From contig JANYGR010000411.1 of the NCBI GenBank assembly GCA_025359355.1, positions 1-10,880 on the forward strand: a stretch of 10,880 bases of DNA. The letters are read 5' to 3'. Origin of the DNA: Bacteroidota bacterium (GTDB lineage Bacteria > Bacteroidota > Bacteroidia > B-17B0 > Aurantibacillaceae). Under the pieces are notes generated by a model, which saw nothing but the letters and a program-made list of their open reading frames with translations, was not told the DNA's origin and did no database searches. Made by a program: the position numbers and the translations under genes. Of the stretch, positions 1 to 6,959 are shown piece after piece (positions within the stretch are counted from its first letter, which is position 1; every line of letters begins with the position of its first letter).

Positions 1-1866
1 TTCATCATCAATTAAATCATTTATCACTATTGATAAGTCTTTACTATTAATCGTTGATAAAGCATCTATGATTGCTTCAAACTTCAGCGAACCCTTACTT
101 AACAAAGTTAATACTTGAGGTTTAATTGTATTATGTATTGCTTGTTGTTGCTTATGTTTCTCAATACATACATCGCAATAATTACAATCTTTAAATTCCG
201 TTTCATTAAAATAGGAAAGTAAAATGCGATTTCTGCACGTATTTTTTTCTGTAGCATAATGAATCACACTATCAATTCGCGCTAACGCTTTTTGTTTAAG
301 GATAGGGTAATTCACTAAACGAATGTCTTCAAACTTAAGATTGATGCGATTTTGCAAGAATATTAATTTAGGCAAGGTTGTTTGAGGAATAAATGAAATA
401 ACACCTTGTGCATTCAAATATTCTAATTGATTTTGTAATTCGTATTCAGAAATTTTAGCTCGAAAAGCTAAATCTTTTTCTTTAATATGAGTGTATTGTT
501 CGAACAAACCACCATAACTACGCAATAATACTTTTATTAACGGTTCGTGTTTTTGATGTTTCAATTGAAAATTATATAAATCTTCTTTACCCATCTTCAT
601 CATTACTTTGGATGGCTCGTAACCCGCATCTAGTAAGGAAAAATAACCTTCTTTTTCTAAACACTTAATGGAATTATAAATCATCACTGGCTTCAAATTA
701 TAATTCCGAGCAACATCATCCACATTAAACGTAATGGATAAACCTTCTCCGCTTTCTACAGGTATTTGGTAAAAATTAAAAATGGCTTGATAGGTTTGTT
801 TGATTTGCTCAATAGTGGGCGTTTTTTGTTCATACTGTTCTTTCAACGAATGTATATCATGTGCATTACATAATAAAATAGCATAAGCCGGTTTCTCATC
901 ACGACCTGCTCTACCTGCTTCTTGGAAGTATGCTTCTAAACTCTCCGGTAAATCTAAATGGACTACAAAACGCACATCGGGTTTATCGATGCCCATTCCA
1001 AAAGCATTAGTAGCTACAATAATTTGTTGTTTGTTATCTATCCAATTTTGTTGAATCACAGCTCTATCATTTGCCTTGATACCAGCGTGATAAAACGAAG
1101 CACTCATTTTTTGCTGATTCAACCATTGACTAATCTCTTCTGTTTTTTTTCGATTACGAACGTATATAATTCCAGTGCCACCTATATTTTTAATAATTTT
1201 AATTAAACGTTCGTATTTATTTTCTTCGTTCTGAACCACGTAACGAATATTTTTTCGTTCAAACGATTGCCTAAATACCTGTGGCTTTTTAAATTCTAAT
1301 TTCTCTTGAATATCAGCAACCACTTCTTTTGTAGCGCTTGCCGTAACAGCAATCATACTCACGTTTGGAAAGTACTGACGAAGCTCAGCAATTTTCAAAT
1401 AACTTGGCCTGAAATCATAGCCCCACTGAGAGATGCAATGCGCTTCATCTATGGCGATTAAACCAATTGGCAAATAAGATAACTTTTGTCGGAAATTTTC
1501 ATTTTCAATTCGTTCGGGAGAAAGATATAAAAATTGCACATGACCATACGCCGCATTATTTAACGCAATATCAATTTCTTTGGCATTCATGACCGAGGTA
1601 ATCGCAACCGCAGAAATTCCTTTATTTTTCAAATTTTGCACTTGATCGTTCATCAAAGCAATCAACGGAGAAATTACTAAACACGTGCCGCCTATTGCTA
1701 ACCCTGGTATTTGGAAGCATATTGATTTTCCGCCGCCAGTGGGAAGTAAGGCTAAAGTATCTTTATTATCAAGAACAGATAAAATAATATCTTCTTGCAA
1801 AGCACGAAAAGAGTTATGACCCCAGTGCTTCTTTAATAAAAAATAAATATCTTCTTTTGATTGCAA
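1..1866 (-). CDS. recQ: RecQ-family ATP-dependent DNA helicase (3' end outside window)
   Basis: This is a superfamily 2 3'-5' DNA helicase acting in recombination and replication-fork repair. 622 codons are visible and the frame is still open at the left edge. The RecQ motif 0 (F20, R21, Q24) is followed by Walker A TGGGKS (43-48), the DEAH box (D140-H143) with the RecQ aromatic-rich loop just after it, and motif VI QEAGRAGRD (315-323). Four cysteines, C544, C561, C564 and C567, form the RecQ zinc site. In E. coli RecQ this site is at about 380-403, so some 160 residues with winged-helix-like character are inserted before it here; I recall this layout from other Bacteroidota RecQ proteins. 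No HRDC domain is visible. The start is TTG at 1866-1864, chosen because an in-frame TAG lies two codons upstream (1870-1872) and the protein then begins MQSKEDIYFLLKK, as expected for the family. An ATG at 1900 is in another frame. Family is certain; the start is likely. Confidence 0.93.
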   Translation of the reverse strand, partial: MQSKEDIYFLLKKHWGHNSFRALQEDIILSVLDNKDTLALLPTGGGKSICFQIPGLAIGGTCLVISPLIALMNDQVQNLKNKGISAVAITSVMNAKEIDIALNNAAYGHVQFLYLSPERIENENFRQKLSYLPIGLIAIDEAHCISQWGYDFRPSYLKIAELRQYFPNVSMIAVTASATKEVVADIQEKLEFKKPQVFRQSFERKNIRYVVQNEENKYERLIKIIKNIGGTGIIYVRNRKKTEEISQWLNQQKMSASFYHAGIKANDRAVIQQNWIDNKQQIIVATNAFGMGIDKPDVRFVVHLDLPESLEAYFQEAGRAGRDEKPAYAILLCNAHDIHSLKEQYEQKTPTIEQIKQTYQAIFNFYQIPVESGEGLSITFNVDDVARNYNLKPVMIYNSIKCLEKEGYFSLLDAGYEPSKVMMKMGKEDLYNFQLKHQKHEPLIKVLLRSYGGLFEQYTHIKEKDLAFRAKISEYELQNQLEYLNAQGVISFIPQTTLPKLIFLQNRINLKFEDIRLVNYPILKQKALARIDSVIHYATEKNTCRNRILLSYFNETEFKDCNYCDVCIEKHKQQQAIHNTIKPQVLTLLSKGSLKFEAIIDALSTINSKDLSIVINDLIDDE

Positions 1867-2027
1867 CTGCTAGTAGTTTCGATGATTCTAAAATACTCAT
1901 TATTTTACTATCGTCGTAAAATTTATAATGCAGTTAAAATTATCGAGCATAAAATTTACTAAAACTATCGTGTCTGATAAAAGAAGTGGTATCTTTCGGT
2001 TTAAATAAACCCTATTGATTATTAACC
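1867..2027. other. Divergent intergenic region between recQ and the YdcF-like gene
   Basis: This AT-rich 161-base spacer separates two divergent genes and must hold both promoters, but I see no exact TAnnTTTG box on either strand. The closest on the plus strand is TATCTTTC at 1990-1997, 7 of 8 bases. The words ACTATCGT (1907-1914 and 1964-1971) and AAAATTTA (1918-1925 and 1952-1959) each occur twice. A short frame from ATG 1900 on the minus strand (28 codons) ends inside recQ and looks non-coding. Confidence 0.5.
1998..2011. repeat. Short inverted repeat upstream of the YdcF-like gene
   Basis: GGTTTA (1998-2003) and TAAACC (2006-2011) form a perfect 6-base inverted repeat with two bases between. 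It lies 16 bases before the ATG at 2028 and directly after a promoter-like TATCTTTC. The position would suit an operator, but a 6-base repeat in AT-rich DNA can arise by chance. Confidence 0.25.
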
Positions 2028-2684
2028 ATGTCATTAAAAAAAACACTTACAATACCCATTTTTCTGAGTATTACTATCATCTTTAATTCATGTTTATTGT
2101 TTCGTCCAAGCGCCAATAAACTTACAAAAAGAGCCCTATTAGCTCATAAACAATATGATGCCATCATCGTGCCCGGAGTTCCTTTTATAGCCCCACATTG
2201 GGATATGACAATGACTATGAGAGTAGTTTGGGCCGTACATTTATACAAACGCGGATTAACCAAAAAAATAATTATGAGTGGAAGTGCTGTTTATTCGCCA
2301 TACGTAGAAGCGGAAATAATGAAATTGTATGCCATAAAATTTGGAGTTCCTGCAGAAGATATTATTATAGAAGATAAAGCACAACACACCACCGAAAATA
2401 TTTGGTACGGATATAAATTAGCTAAATCCTTAGGTTATGAAAACATAGCCTTAGCGACGGATCCTTTTCAAACTCGAATGACCTATAGATTTGGCAAAAA
2501 AAGATTAAAGCCCTTGAAATTTTTACCGGTTATATTTGACACATTAAAAACATTACCTCAAGAAACTCCTGAGATTGATTATCATCCATACGAGCTTGCA
2601 AATTTTAAATCAATCGTTGAAACACAAAGTAAATGGTATAGGTTACGAGGAACAATGGGAAAACACATTGATTTCAAAAAATAA
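2028..2684 (+). CDS. YdcF/DUF218-family lipoprotein, probable envelope protein
   Basis: This 218-residue protein belongs to the DUF218 (YdcF/ElyC/SanA-like) family, whose members are tied to envelope functions; the reaction is generally not known. A hydrophobic signal segment (about 8-20) ends at Cys22 in FNSC, a loose Bacteroidota-style lipobox, so it is probably a lipoprotein. The residues after Cys22 are hydrophobic, with no acidic surface-export signal, which suggests a periplasmic-facing location. The DUF218 core shows the first strand DAIIVPG (44-50), an SGS turn (84-86) with the YVEAEIMKLYAIKFGVP helix region (92-108), ED...TTEN (115-124) and the strand and loop LATDPFQTRM (142-151). 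The start follows a short A-rich stretch and gives a clean signal peptide. The gene stands alone: recQ is divergent, and the T9SS gene converges on it across a terminator. Family confident, substrate unknown. Confidence 0.85.
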   Translation: MSLKKTLTIPIFLSITIIFNSCLLFRPSANKLTKRALLAHKQYDAIIVPGVPFIAPHWDMTMTMRVVWAVHLYKRGLTKKIIMSGSAVYSPYVEAEIMKLYAIKFGVPAEDIIIEDKAQHTTENIWYGYKLAKSLGYENIALATDPFQTRMTYRFGKKRLKPLKFLPVIFDTLKTLPQETPEIDYHPYELANFKSIVETQSKWYRLRGTMGKHIDFKK

Positions 2685-2714
2685 AAAAAGCCTTCGATAC
2701 ATCGAAGGCTTTTT
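2685..2714. terminator. Bidirectional rho-independent terminator
   Basis: GCCTTCGA (2690-2697) pairs with TCGAAGGC (2702-2709) around the loop TACA. Flanking A (2685-2689) and T (2710-2714) runs extend the stem to 13 pairs and supply a U-tract in either direction. It starts right after the stop codon of the YdcF-like gene and lies 28 bases past the stop of the convergent T9SS gene, so it probably ends both transcripts. Confidence 0.9.
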
Positions 2715-2742
2715 AGAAATAAGAATTTATGGAAACCTATAC

Positions 2743-3705
2743 TTATTTTACAATCACTAACTTTTTAGTTGTTGTGCCGTTTACTGTATTAATTCTTACA
2801 ACATAATTACCATTTGAAACATCTGCTAAATTTAATTTGATTTTAGCTGCAGTTTCGTTTTTACTTGATAATACAACGTTTCCGAATACATCTATTACTT
2901 CAATACTAGATAATTCTTGAGCATTTTTATTTTCGATATAAACGATGCCATCATTATTTGGTACTGGGTATACATTGAAATTAGAATTTAAATCAAAGTT
3001 TAAAGTAGCTATACCAGTTGCTACACTAACAGAACCATTAATATTAACATTATCTATACTAAAATTTCCACCAGTACCTTCACTGTTCCAACCATAAAAT
3101 CTAAAACTAATAGGTGAAGTTAAATTAGAGAAATTTGCTCCACTTAAGGTAATAGTACTTCCCACTAGATCTGCACTTGTTGACGTTGCATCAAAATTCC
3201 AAAAGAAAACATTCGTACTTACAACCGATAAATTAGTACTTGTACCTACTGATGCTGGTAAATTTACAGAATAACTATCTGCGCTTGAACGTACTGCATA
3301 ATTTCTAATACCAGTTCCAGAACGACGTACTCCAAATGTAATAGAAGAAATGGTAACACTATAACTAGATGTAGGTGTTAAAGTAACATTATAATATTCA
3401 TTAATGTTGATAGAACCAGTCATGTTTGCATAAACATCGAGCCCTGTAGTTCCACCTGCTGGCCAATTATCAAAAACAAAACGCCCAGCCGCCCCAGGAT
3501 TCGTAGAAGCACTAGTGCCTGTACCTACCGCAGAGAAAGACCCAAAAGTCACGCCAGTGGCAATAGTAACTGGTGTAGGGTCTGTAAATCCAGTTGTTGC
3601 AGTGCCAGTAGCAACTGAAGAAAATGTATAAACACCAGTGAAAGATTGTGCATTCGCTGTAATTGCTGACGCAATTAATGTAATAGAAAGTAATTTTTTT
3701 ATCAT
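2743..3705 (-). CDS. Secreted beta-sandwich protein with T9SS type A sorting domain
   Basis: This 320-residue protein is exported by Sec and probably passed across the outer membrane by the type IX secretion system. It has a signal peptide MIKKLLSITLIASAITANA (1-19), with cleavage near ANA|QS. A Ser/Thr/Gly/Asn-rich body (about 22-228) is predicted to be beta-rich; segments such as FGVRRSGTG (124-132) and FRFYGWNSEG with FSIDNV (201-220) resemble the jelly-roll modules seen in many secreted Bacteroidota proteins. The C-terminal type A sorting domain (about 243-320) shows FNVYPVPN (243-250), GNYVVRIN (299-306) and the terminal KKLVIVK. No catalytic motif or cysteine is seen, so its function is unknown; binding or adhesion is possible. 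I chose ATG 3705 over ATG 3732 because it starts directly at the signal peptide. Divergent from it is the tandem thioredoxin gene, 56 bases away. Confidence 0.88.
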   Translation of the reverse strand: MIKKLLSITLIASAITANAQSFTGVYTFSSVATGTATTGFTDPTPVTIATGVTFGSFSAVGTGTSASTNPGAAGRFVFDNWPAGGTTGLDVYANMTGSININEYYNVTLTPTSSYSVTISSITFGVRRSGTGIRNYAVRSSADSYSVNLPASVGTSTNLSVVSTNVFFWNFDATSTSADLVGSTITLSGANFSNLTSPISFRFYGWNSEGTGGNFSIDNVNINGSVSVATGIATLNFDLNSNFNVYPVPNNDGIVYIENKNAQELSSIEVIDVFGNVVLSSKNETAAKIKLNLADVSNGNYVVRINTVNGTTTKKLVIVK

Positions 3706-3717
3706 AATTTTAGTTTT

Positions 3718-3725
3718 TATATTTA
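3718..3725 (+). promoter_or_regulatory. Candidate -7 box for the tandem thioredoxin gene
   Basis: TATATTTA matches TAnnTTTG at 7 of 8 bases and lies 36 bases before the ATG at 3762. It sits within the leader of the divergent T9SS gene, so the two promoters would overlap and point away from each other. Tentative. Confidence 0.25.
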
Positions 3726-3729
3726 AGTG

Positions 3730-3737
3730 CAATTATA
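3730..3737 (-). promoter_or_regulatory. Candidate -7 box for the T9SS-cargo gene
   Basis: On the minus strand this reads TATAATTG, 7 of 8 bases of the Bacteroidota TAnnTTTG element, about 25 bases before the ATG at 3705. It also resembles a classical TATAAT box. No clear -33 element is seen, so this is tentative. Confidence 0.35.
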
Positions 3738-3761
3738 CAGAAAAAATCCCATTTTCGTAAT

Positions 3762-4775
3762 ATGAAAACGTTAAAAATCATTATTGTATTGTTATGTTTA
3801 TCTCATCTATCTTTTTCTCAAAAAGAAGAAGGATTGGTAAAATGGCTTACTATTAAAGAGGCACAAGAGCTTAATAAAAAGCAACCTAAACCTTTGTTAA
3901 TTGACATATATACTGATTGGTGTGGCTGGTGCAAGCACATGATGAAAACAACGTATTCAAATCCTAATATTGCTAATTATATTAATACGTTTTTTTATCC
4001 CGTAAAATTTGATGCCGAAACCAAAGACACCATTGAATATAACGGGGTTATTTATAAACCAACCTCTAAAGCCCCTAAAACACCTCATGAATTAGCCATC
4101 AAATTTTTAGGAACAAGCTTAAGTTATCCGTCAACCATGTTTGTGACTAATAACTTTGAATATAATTTATTAACTCAGGGCTTTTTAGAAGACAAAAAAA
4201 TTGAGCCTCTATTAATTTATACCGTTGAAAATATTTTTAAATCAACGGCTTATGATGATTTTTCTAAACAATTTGAACATACTTTTTATGATACTATATT
4301 TTCAAAAGGCAACATAAAATTTAATACCATAGAGGAAATAGAAAAACTGCAAAAGAAAAAACCAAAAAAAATACTCGTAGCTATTTCTGCTGGATTTTGC
4401 AATTCATGCAAAGTTCAAAACGCCACTACACTAAAGGATTCAGCTATTGCAGCGTATATCAACAAAAATTATTACATCGTAAATTTTAATGCCGAAAGCA
4501 ACGATACGATTATTTTTAAAGGAGAAAAGTGTTTTAAACAACTAGTGAATGGCTATCCTTTGCATACTTTTGCGATGAAAGCGAGTAATAATAAATTACA
4601 ATTTCCAACTATTGCAGTACTTGACGAAAAAGAAAATACCTTAGATGCCCTCAATGTGTTTTTAACTCCAAAAGCCCTAATGCCTATTTTACACTACTTT
4701 GCAGAAGATAAATTTAAAGTTAGCAGTTGGCAAGATTACATTAAAACTTATACTGAATCTTCCTCAAAAAAATAA
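3762..4775 (+). CDS. Secreted protein with two tandem thioredoxin-like domains
   Basis: This 337-residue protein is probably a periplasmic thiol-disulfide protein. A signal peptide (1-20, ending LSFSQ) is followed by thioredoxin-like domain 1 (about 30-160) with the active site WCGWCK (C54, C57) and probable cis-proline P123 (YPST). Domain 2 (about 190-315) has the atypical motif FCNSCK (C213, C216) and P282 (FPT). The spacing from first Cys to Pro is 69 residues in both halves, and both share YIN, F-x-AE-x-x-DTI and a longer insert than classical thioredoxin, so the gene arose by internal duplication. C257 is an extra cysteine in domain 2. Thioredoxin-related proteins of this type are common in Bacteroidota, with mostly unknown partners. 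The gene stands alone between a divergent T9SS gene and a convergent response regulator. Fold confident; whether domain 2 is redox-active is open. Confidence 0.88.
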   Translation: MKTLKIIIVLLCLSHLSFSQKEEGLVKWLTIKEAQELNKKQPKPLLIDIYTDWCGWCKHMMKTTYSNPNIANYINTFFYPVKFDAETKDTIEYNGVIYKPTSKAPKTPHELAIKFLGTSLSYPSTMFVTNNFEYNLLTQGFLEDKKIEPLLIYTVENIFKSTAYDDFSKQFEHTFYDTIFSKGNIKFNTIEEIEKLQKKKPKKILVAISAGFCNSCKVQNATTLKDSAIAAYINKNYYIVNFNAESNDTIIFKGEKCFKQLVNGYPLHTFAMKASNNKLQFPTIAVLDEKENTLDALNVFLTPKALMPILHYFAEDKFKVSSWQDYIKTYTESSSKK

Positions 4776-4807
4776 GTGTTAACGCATATTACATTAACAC
4801 TTATTTT
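4769..4807. terminator. Bidirectional terminator with 14-base perfect stem
   Basis: AAAATAAGTGTTAA (4769-4782) and TTAACACTTATTTT (4794-4807) are perfect inverted repeats around an 11-base loop. The left arm contains the TAA stop of the thioredoxin gene. The right arm ends 18 bases before the last codon of the convergent response regulator. A and T runs at the ends suit termination in both directions, though the stem is low in GC. Confidence 0.75.
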
Positions 4808-4825
4808 AGAAATTATTTGTTGAAA

Positions 4826-5515
4826 TTAAAACTCGAATTTATATCCTATACCTTTTATGGTTTTGATGAAATCGTCGCCTAATTTTTCGCGAAGTTTTCG
4901 AATATGAACATCAATCGTTCTGTCGCCTACAACTACTTCATCTCCCCACACTTGTTCTAAAATAAACTCACGTGTAAATACTTTGCCTGGTTTGCTCGCT
5001 AATAAAGACAATAACTTAAATTCTTTTTTAGGCAATACAACTTCCTGATCAAGCTTATATACCATGTGTTTTTCTTTATCAATGCGAATACCACCTAAAT
5101 CTATTTGTGATGTTTGTTGTTGTTCCGGTGCGTATCTTCGCAATAATGCTTTGATACGACTAACAAATACTCTTGGTTTAATAGGCTTATTAATATAATC
5201 ATCTGCACCAACTTCAAATCCTGCTATCTGAGAATAATCTTCGTTACGTGCACTTAAAAAAGCGACCATCACTTCTTTCAATGATTTTATTTCTCTAATT
5301 TCTCGACAGGTTTCAATACCATCCATTTCAGGCATCATCACGTCGAGTACTATCAAGTGTGGAATCTCTTTTTTAGCCAACGAAATCGCATCTTTACCAT
5401 TTAAGGCGGTAAAAACTTGATAACCTTCTTTTTTTAAATTATAACTTAAAAAATCAAGGATGTCTTGTTCGTCATCAACAAGTAATATTTTGTATAAACT
5501 GTTATCTGTACTCAT
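4826..5515 (-). CDS. OmpR/PhoB-family response regulator
   Basis: This 229-residue cytoplasmic DNA-binding regulator is activated by phosphorylation from a sensor kinase. The receiver domain (about 8-125) has the acidic pair D14/D15, the phospho-acceptor D58 (VLDVMMPEMDG), S88 at the conserved Thr/Ser switch position and K110 (K-P). After a Gln-rich linker (about 129-137), a winged-helix effector (about 140-229) includes the recognition helix DRTIDVHIRKLREKL (198-212) and the terminal wing GIGYKFEF. Length is standard. No histidine kinase is adjacent: upstream on the same strand is hemL, and downstream lies the convergent thioredoxin gene, so the kinase is probably encoded elsewhere. TTAACGTT palindromes just upstream suggest autoregulation. 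Which stimulus it serves cannot be told; PhoB- or RprY-like roles are only guesses. Confidence 0.94.
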   Translation of the reverse strand: MSTDNSLYKILLVDDEQDILDFLSYNLKKEGYQVFTALNGKDAISLAKKEIPHLIVLDVMMPEMDGIETCREIREIKSLKEVMVAFLSARNEDYSQIAGFEVGADDYINKPIKPRVFVSRIKALLRRYAPEQQQTSQIDLGGIRIDKEKHMVYKLDQEVVLPKKEFKLLSLLASKPGKVFTREFILEQVWGDEVVVGDRTIDVHIRKLREKLGDDFIKTIKGIGYKFEF

Positions 5516-5532
5516 AGGTTATAGTATCACTA

Positions 5533-5540
5533 CAAAATTA
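5533..5540 (-). promoter_or_regulatory. Promoter -7 box of the response regulator gene
   Basis: On the minus strand this reads TAATTTTG, an exact match to TAnnTTTG. A possible -33 GTTG (5558-5561) lies 17 bases upstream of the box. Transcription would begin roughly 12 bases before the ATG at 5515. The -33 element overlaps an AACGTTAAGT repeat. Confidence 0.6.
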
Positions 5541-5558
5541 GTATTTATGGTCAACGCC

Positions 5559-5614
5559 AACGTTAAGTAAATATTAATAAATCAAATTTATTTTTCAGTA
5601 AACTTAACGTTAAG
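5559..5614. repeat. Paired TTAACGTT palindromic sites, possible operator
   Basis: AACGTTAAGT (5559-5568) and ACTTAACGTT (5602-5611) form a 10-base perfect inverted repeat. The right copy is part of a 12-base perfect palindrome, CTTAACGTTAAG (5603-5614). Site centres are 47 bases apart. Between them AATAAAT (5576-5582) and ATTTATT (5586-5592) form a further inverted repeat with a three-base loop. The left site overlaps the predicted -33 element of the response regulator, so binding there could control it. The same region would also be transcribed as the 3' tail of hemL, and an RNA structure is an alternative. Confidence 0.5.
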
Positions 5615-5625
5615 GTAATATATAC

Positions 5626-6903
5626 TTACAAACTTTCAAAGGCAATTCCAAAGGCTTTTATCGTTTTATCAATATCTTCTTGCGTATGCGCTTCGCTCAT
5701 AAAACCAACCTCATACCCTGAAGGTCCGCTATAAATGCCATTATCGAGTAATGAATGATACAACACTTTAAAATGTTTCATACTATCGGCATCAATATCT
5801 TCGGCGCAACTAATAGATTTTTTATCTGTAAACGCTAACCAGAAAATTGAACCAACTGAAAATATTTGAAAGTTATGCTTGGTGTTTTTTGATAAGCCTG
5901 CAATTAATGTTTTGGTTTTGGTTTCTAAATCTTGATAAAAATTTGGCTTCAAACATTCCGTTAATTGAGCAATACCAGCTGTCATCGCAACTGGATTTCC
6001 ACTTAATGTTCCTGCTTGATATACATTTCCTTCTGGAGAAATAGAACTCATAATTGTTTTGCTAGCGCCATAAGCTCCCACAGGAAAACCACCTCCAATT
6101 ATTTTTCCATAAGTAATAATATCAGGCTTAATACCGTAATAGCCCGCAGCACCAGTAAAACCAACTCTAAAGCCGCTAATCACTTCATCAAATAATAATA
6201 GAGAATTATTTTTTGTACAAATATCTCTTAAGAATTGTAAGAACTCTTTGCTTTGTAATAGCAACCCATTATTAGCTGGAATAGGTTCAATAATAATACA
6301 GGCTATCTCGTTATGAAACTGAGTAAACGCTTGTTCAACTGCTTCTTTATTATTAAGAGGAACAACAATGGTTTCCTTCACGAAACTTTCAGGAACTCCC
6401 GCTGATGAGGTGTTACCAAAGGTTACCAAGCCTGAACCTGCTTTTACTAATAACGAATCTGAATGTCCATGATAACAACCTTCAAATTTTAATATTTTGT
6501 TTCTACCTGTAAAACCGCGTGCTAAGCGAATAGCGCTCATAACTGCTTCTGTTCCGCTACTAACGAATCGTATTTTTTCGATGTAAGGATTGTTTGACAA
6601 AATCAATTCCGCTAATTCATTTTCTAAACGTGTGGGTGCGCCAAACGATGTACCATTACGCATCGTTTTATCAACAGCATTAAGCACTTTATCATTTGCA
6701 TGTCCTAAAATTAAAGGTCCCCAACTTGCACAATAATCAATATACTCGTTTCCATCAGCATCCCAAATATGCGAGCCTTTCCCTTTTTCAATAAATACGG
6801 GTGTTCCGCCAACACTTCTAAATGCACGTACTGGAGAGTTTACACCACCTGGAAAAAAAGCTTTTGCTTTTTCAAATAACTTAACGGATTCTTGATTTTT
6901 CAT
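5626..6903 (-). CDS. hemL: Glutamate-1-semialdehyde 2,1-aminomutase
   Basis: This PLP enzyme converts glutamate-1-semialdehyde to 5-aminolevulinate, the second step of the C5 route to heme and other tetrapyrroles. The protein is 425 residues, close to the usual 425-430. Visible features are FFPGGVNSPVRAF (16-28), SSGTEA (115-120) for PLP phosphate binding, YHGHSDSLLVKAGSG (144-158), FDEVISGFRVG (238-248) with the PLP-pyridine Asp239, and YGKIIGGGFPVG (265-276), where K267 is the Schiff-base lysine. GTLSGNP (298-304) completes the active site. ATG 6903 was chosen because it begins MKNQESVKLFEKA as expected; a longer frame from 7014 would run through the divergent aroA promoter and coding start. 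An exact TAnnTTTG box lies 18 bases upstream. hemA is not in the window. The downstream neighbour on the same strand is the response regulator. Confidence 0.97.
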   Translation of the reverse strand: MKNQESVKLFEKAKAFFPGGVNSPVRAFRSVGGTPVFIEKGKGSHIWDADGNEYIDYCASWGPLILGHANDKVLNAVDKTMRNGTSFGAPTRLENELAELILSNNPYIEKIRFVSSGTEAVMSAIRLARGFTGRNKILKFEGCYHGHSDSLLVKAGSGLVTFGNTSSAGVPESFVKETIVVPLNNKEAVEQAFTQFHNEIACIIIEPIPANNGLLLQSKEFLQFLRDICTKNNSLLLFDEVISGFRVGFTGAAGYYGIKPDIITYGKIIGGGFPVGAYGASKTIMSSISPEGNVYQAGTLSGNPVAMTAGIAQLTECLKPNFYQDLETKTKTLIAGLSKNTKHNFQIFSVGSIFWLAFTDKKSISCAEDIDADSMKHFKVLYHSLLDNGIYSGPSGYEVGFMSEAHTQEDIDKTIKAFGIAFESL

Positions 6904-6921
6904 AGTAAAAAAATTTGAGTG

Positions 6922-6929
6922 CAAAGATA
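6922..6929 (-). promoter_or_regulatory. Promoter -7 box of hemL
   Basis: On the minus strand this reads TATCTTTG, an exact TAnnTTTG match followed by CA, the textbook Bacteroidota form. It lies 18 bases before the hemL ATG. The -33 element is not obvious. Confidence 0.65.
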
Positions 6930-6951
6930 GTTGTTTGCATACTAAATACAG

Positions 6952-6959
6952 TATTTTTG
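6952..6959 (+). promoter_or_regulatory. Promoter -7 box of aroA
   Basis: TATTTTTG matches TAnnTTTG exactly. A TTG (6931-6933) lies 18 bases upstream of the box as a possible -33 element. The box ends only five bases before the ATG at 6965, so transcription would begin at or very near the start codon and the mRNA may be leaderless. Confidence 0.55.

Noticed and set aside
958..1206. Plus-strand open frame of 82 codons
   Set aside because: It lies antisense within the helicase core of recQ, has no recognisable domain and no promoter.
1898..1971. Repeated words ACTATCGT and AAAATTTA upstream of recQ
   Set aside because: They are two 8-base repeats in AT-rich DNA with no symmetry or regular spacing, too weak to call regulatory.
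2575..2760. Plus-strand open frame of 61 codons
   Set aside because: It overlaps the end of the YdcF-like gene in another frame and runs through the terminator hairpin.
3706..3732. Upstream start of the T9SS protein at ATG 3732
   Set aside because: It adds MHLNIKTKI in front of a complete signal peptide and covers the candidate promoter box.
5847..6044. Plus-strand open frame of 65 codons
   Set aside because: It is antisense to hemL, which is a clear full-length enzyme gene.
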